Shown: positions 62,110 to 64,000 of the stretch, piece by piece
Layout of the letters: each line of letters starts with the position of its first letter
How positions within the stretch are numbered: the first letter of the stretch is position 1
Assembly: GCA_963667595.2 (NCBI GenBank)
Contig: CAXXWD010000004.1
Location: forward strand, 1 to 64,000
Origin: JAHJQZ01 sp963667595
Lineage (GTDB): Bacteria > Pseudomonadota > Alphaproteobacteria > Rhizobiales > Devosiaceae
Direction: 5' to 3'
Length of the DNA stretch: 64,000 bases
Program-made: the position numbers and the translations under genes
The notes under the pieces: model-generated
The model's input: only the letters and a program-made list of their open reading frames with translations
What the model was told of the DNA's origin: nothing
Databases searched by the model: none

Positions 62110-62889
62110 ATGGTGGGCACAATGCGGCGCAGGACGGCATTGGTGACAGGAGGCAGACGTGGCCTCGGCCTGGCCATCGCCGAAGGCCTGGCCGCCGATG
62201 GGTTCGATGTGGCGATCACCGGCACTTCGGCGCCGGACGACCGGTCGCGGGCAGCCGTCGAGAAACTGACCGCTCATGGCGGCCGTGCCGTTTATGTCGC
62301 GGGACGGGTCGACAGGATCGAAACCCACACGGATGTGCTCGATGCGGTGGAAAACCAACTCGGTCCGATCGAGGTTCTGGTTTCCAATGCCGGCATCGCG
62401 CCGTCCGTGCGCCTCGACATCCTGGAGACGACGCCGGAAAATTTCGATCCCGTCCTCGACGTCAACCTGCGCGGCGCCTTCTTTTTCGCCCAGGCCATCG
62501 CCCGTCGCATGATCGCGCGCGGCCGCGCGCCCGGGCAGACACTGGTCTTCATCACCTCCTGCTCGTCCGAAATGGTCTCCATCAACCGCATTGAATATTC
62601 GATTTCCAAGGCGGGCCTCACCATGGCAGTCAAGGGATTCGCCACGCGGCTCGCGCCCGAAGGCATCGCCGTGTTCGAGGTCCGGCCCGGCATCATGCGC
62701 ACCGACATGACCGAAAGCGTCTCGACCAAATATGATGCCATGATCGAAAACGGACTGGTCCCGGCCAGACGCTGGGGGGAAGGCGCGGACGTTGCCGCGG
62801 CGGTCAGGGCGCTCGTCAAGCCCGACATGGCCTTTTCGACCGGATCCATTATCAACGTGGACGGCGGCCTGACACTTAATAGGCTATAG
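62110..62889 (+). CDS. Short-chain dehydrogenase/reductase
   Basis: 259 aa. Cofactor motif TALVTGGRRGLGLAIAEGLA (TGxxxGxG), NAG motif VLVSNAGIAPSVRLDIL, catalytic Ser in VFITSCSSEMVSINRI, Tyr and Lys in YSISKAGLTMAVKGFA, and GSIINVDGGLTLNRL at the end. It follows the GH88-like gene by 16 bases with AAGGAT before ATG 62110. SDR enzymes of uronate pathways (KduD-type) reduce the keto sugar made after GH88 action, which would fit, but general SDR resemblance does not prove it. Confidence 0.9.
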   Translation: MVGTMRRRTALVTGGRRGLGLAIAEGLAADGFDVAITGTSAPDDRSRAAVEKLTAHGGRAVYVAGRVDRIETHTDVLDAVENQLGPIEVLVSNAGIAPSVRLDILETTPENFDPVLDVNLRGAFFFAQAIARRMIARGRAPGQTLVFITSCSSEMVSINRIEYSISKAGLTMAVKGFATRLAPEGIAVFEVRPGIMRTDMTESVSTKYDAMIENGLVPARRWGEGADVAAAVRALVKPDMAFSTGSIINVDGGLTLNRL

Positions 62890-62890
62890 A

Positions 62891-62914
62891 CGACACAACG
62901 ACACAACGACACAA
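62891..62914 (+). repeat. Triple 8-bp tandem repeat (CGACACAA)
   Basis: Three exact copies of CGACACAA directly after the SDR stop codon (62887-62889). A short slippage-prone tract without known role. Confidence 0.8.
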
Positions 62915-63020
62915 GTCATTGAGATTGCCGGCGCACGCGCCTATATCCCCGATGGCTTTTTTTTAAAAAGCTGCGGCCGGCACCCAAACCGGCAGGACAC
63001 GGTTTACCGGTGAATTCGAG

Positions 63021-64000
63021 ATGAGTAAGAAACAACCCGCAAGCCATGGGCGGGGGGAAGGTCGCAATTCGTTGATTTCCGGGCCCATCGCCCCGGTTCT
63101 CATCATGTTTGCGCTGCCGACCCTGGGATCGTCGGCGCTGCAATCGGCCAATGGTTCGATCGATGCCATCTGGGTCGGGCGGCTTTTGGGGAACGACGCC
63201 CTGGCGGCGACCACCAATGGCAATCTGGTGATGTTCCTGCTCACAGCCTTTATTTTCGGCTTCGGCATTGCCTCAACGATCATGATCGGCCAGTTCATGG
63301 GCCGTGGCGATATCCAGACGGCGCGCAGGATCGTCGGGACGGGTCTGGGCGCCTTCATTCCCCTCGCTGTGGTGATCGCCGTGCTCGGCTGGATCTACAC
63401 GACAGATCTGCTTTCCCTTCTGAGAACGCCCGCTGATGCCCTGCCGTTGGCGCGAGACTTCTTGCGGGTCATCTTCATTTCGATGCCGGCGGTCATGATG
63501 ATGACCATGATCATGATGGCCCTGCGCGGGGCTGGCGACTCGATGACGCCGTTCTATTTCATGGCGCTGGCCGTGGTGCTCGACATTGGATTGAACCCGG
63601 TCTTCATCCTCGGGTTGGGACCGTTCCCGCAATGGGGCATTGCCGGTTCGGCTTTTGCCACGGCGCTGGCGAACTACATCAGCCTTTTTGCGATGCTCGT
63701 CTACATCTACGCGCGCGACCTGCCTTTACGCCTTCGGGGAGATGAACTGCGTTATCTGCGTCCCCAGATTTCGGTTCTGAAATTGATGATCACCAAGGGC
63801 CTGCCGATGGGCATCCAGATGATCATCCTCTCGTCTTCGATGCTGTCCATGCTGAGGATGATCAATGCCGAAGGCGTCGACACAACCGCCGCTTTTGGCG
63901 CCACGCAACAGGTCTGGGCCTATGTCCAGATGCCGGCCATGTCGATGGGCGCGGCGGTTACGGCCATGGTGGCGCAAAACATCGGTGCAGGCAGATGGGA
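63021..64000 (+). CDS. MATE-family efflux transporter, cut by window end
   Basis: 326 codons are visible, with no stop before the edge. MatE fold with alternating hydrophobic segments: ISGPIAPVLIMFALPTLGSS, DAIWVGRLLGNDALAATTNG, IASTIMIGQFMGRGDIQTAR and MTMIMMALRGAGDSMTPFYF. These multidrug/toxin antiporters exchange substrates for Na+ or H+ in the inner membrane. ATG 63021 opens MSKKQPASHG after a weak ribosome site (TTCGAG). It has its own upstream region, so it is probably not part of the uronate locus. Confidence 0.9.
   Translation, partial: MSKKQPASHGRGEGRNSLISGPIAPVLIMFALPTLGSSALQSANGSIDAIWVGRLLGNDALAATTNGNLVMFLLTAFIFGFGIASTIMIGQFMGRGDIQTARRIVGTGLGAFIPLAVVIAVLGWIYTTDLLSLLRTPADALPLARDFLRVIFISMPAVMMMTMIMMALRGAGDSMTPFYFMALAVVLDIGLNPVFILGLGPFPQWGIAGSAFATALANYISLFAMLVYIYARDLPLRLRGDELRYLRPQISVLKLMITKGLPMGIQMIILSSSMLSMLRMINAEGVDTTAAFGATQQVWAYVQMPAMSMGAAVTAMVAQNIGAGRW

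Overview
The window looks like a chromosomal segment of a high-G+C alphaproteobacterium. Hyphomicrobiales (Rhizobiales), perhaps Devosia-like, is my best guess. The evidence is the many CUT1, Opp and TTT importers with adjacent LacI, LysR and TetR regulators, an MsmK/UgpC-type ATPase, and short palindromic intergenic elements of a kind common in that order. Genus and species cannot be read from the sequence.

Layout. (1) 1-7.2 kb: a leftward operon lacI - LplB-type permease - LplC/YtcP-type permease - solute-binding protein (broken), divergent from a small unrecognised gene (frameshifted), a DSD1-type amino-acid deaminase/aldolase and a glucuronoyl-esterase-like (CE15) hydrolase. A perfect 24-bp palindrome lies between the two sets. 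(2) 7.4-15.9 kb: a leftward operon lacI (frameshifted) - binding protein - MalF - MalG (frameshifted) - two tandem GH31 glycosidases, headed by two identical 14-bp palindromes. (3) 15.9-19.9 kb: a rearranged stretch in which a VCBS/cadherin-type adhesin is fused to the C-terminal part of an M50/HlyD exporter protein that has lost its HExxH end. (4) 20-30.5 kb: housekeeping and scattered genes: RluA-like pseudouridine synthase, anSME-like radical SAM enzyme, orphan XylF-like binding protein, RlmB, an intact IS481-family element, a polysaccharide-deacetylase lipoprotein, tRNA-Gly, tRNA-Tyr and tRNA-Thr, an IS5 remnant and an autotransporter (frameshifted). (5) 30.7-40.3 kb: an Opp/Dpp-type importer including a fused permease-ATPase, its LysR regulator and binding protein, and a GH3 beta-glycosidase with a PA14-like insert. 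(6) 40.6-62.9 kb: a large uronate-polysaccharide locus: lacI, heparinase II/III-like lyase, MalF, MalG, GH88, MsmK-type ATPase, DUF624, binding protein and DUF2264; then three Gfo/Idh/MocA oxidoreductases, a TetR regulator, a TctCBA importer, a TIM-barrel isomerase/epimerase, a GH88-like enzyme and an SDR dehydrogenase. (7) 63 kb to the end: a MATE transporter cut by the window edge.

How the genes fit together (inference): region 6 reads as import and cytoplasmic breakdown of an unsaturated, uronate-containing oligosaccharide, with lyase and GH88 releasing sugars and the oxidoreductase, isomerase and SDR enzymes processing them. Regions 1 and 2 would handle glucuronoyl-ester and alpha-xyloside decorations. 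Three CUT1 permease pairs share one visible ATPase gene (46.7 kb).

Caution: at least five otherwise good genes carry single-base frameshifts, mostly in short C runs. Sequencing error is as likely as real decay, and this affects how every broken gene below should be read.
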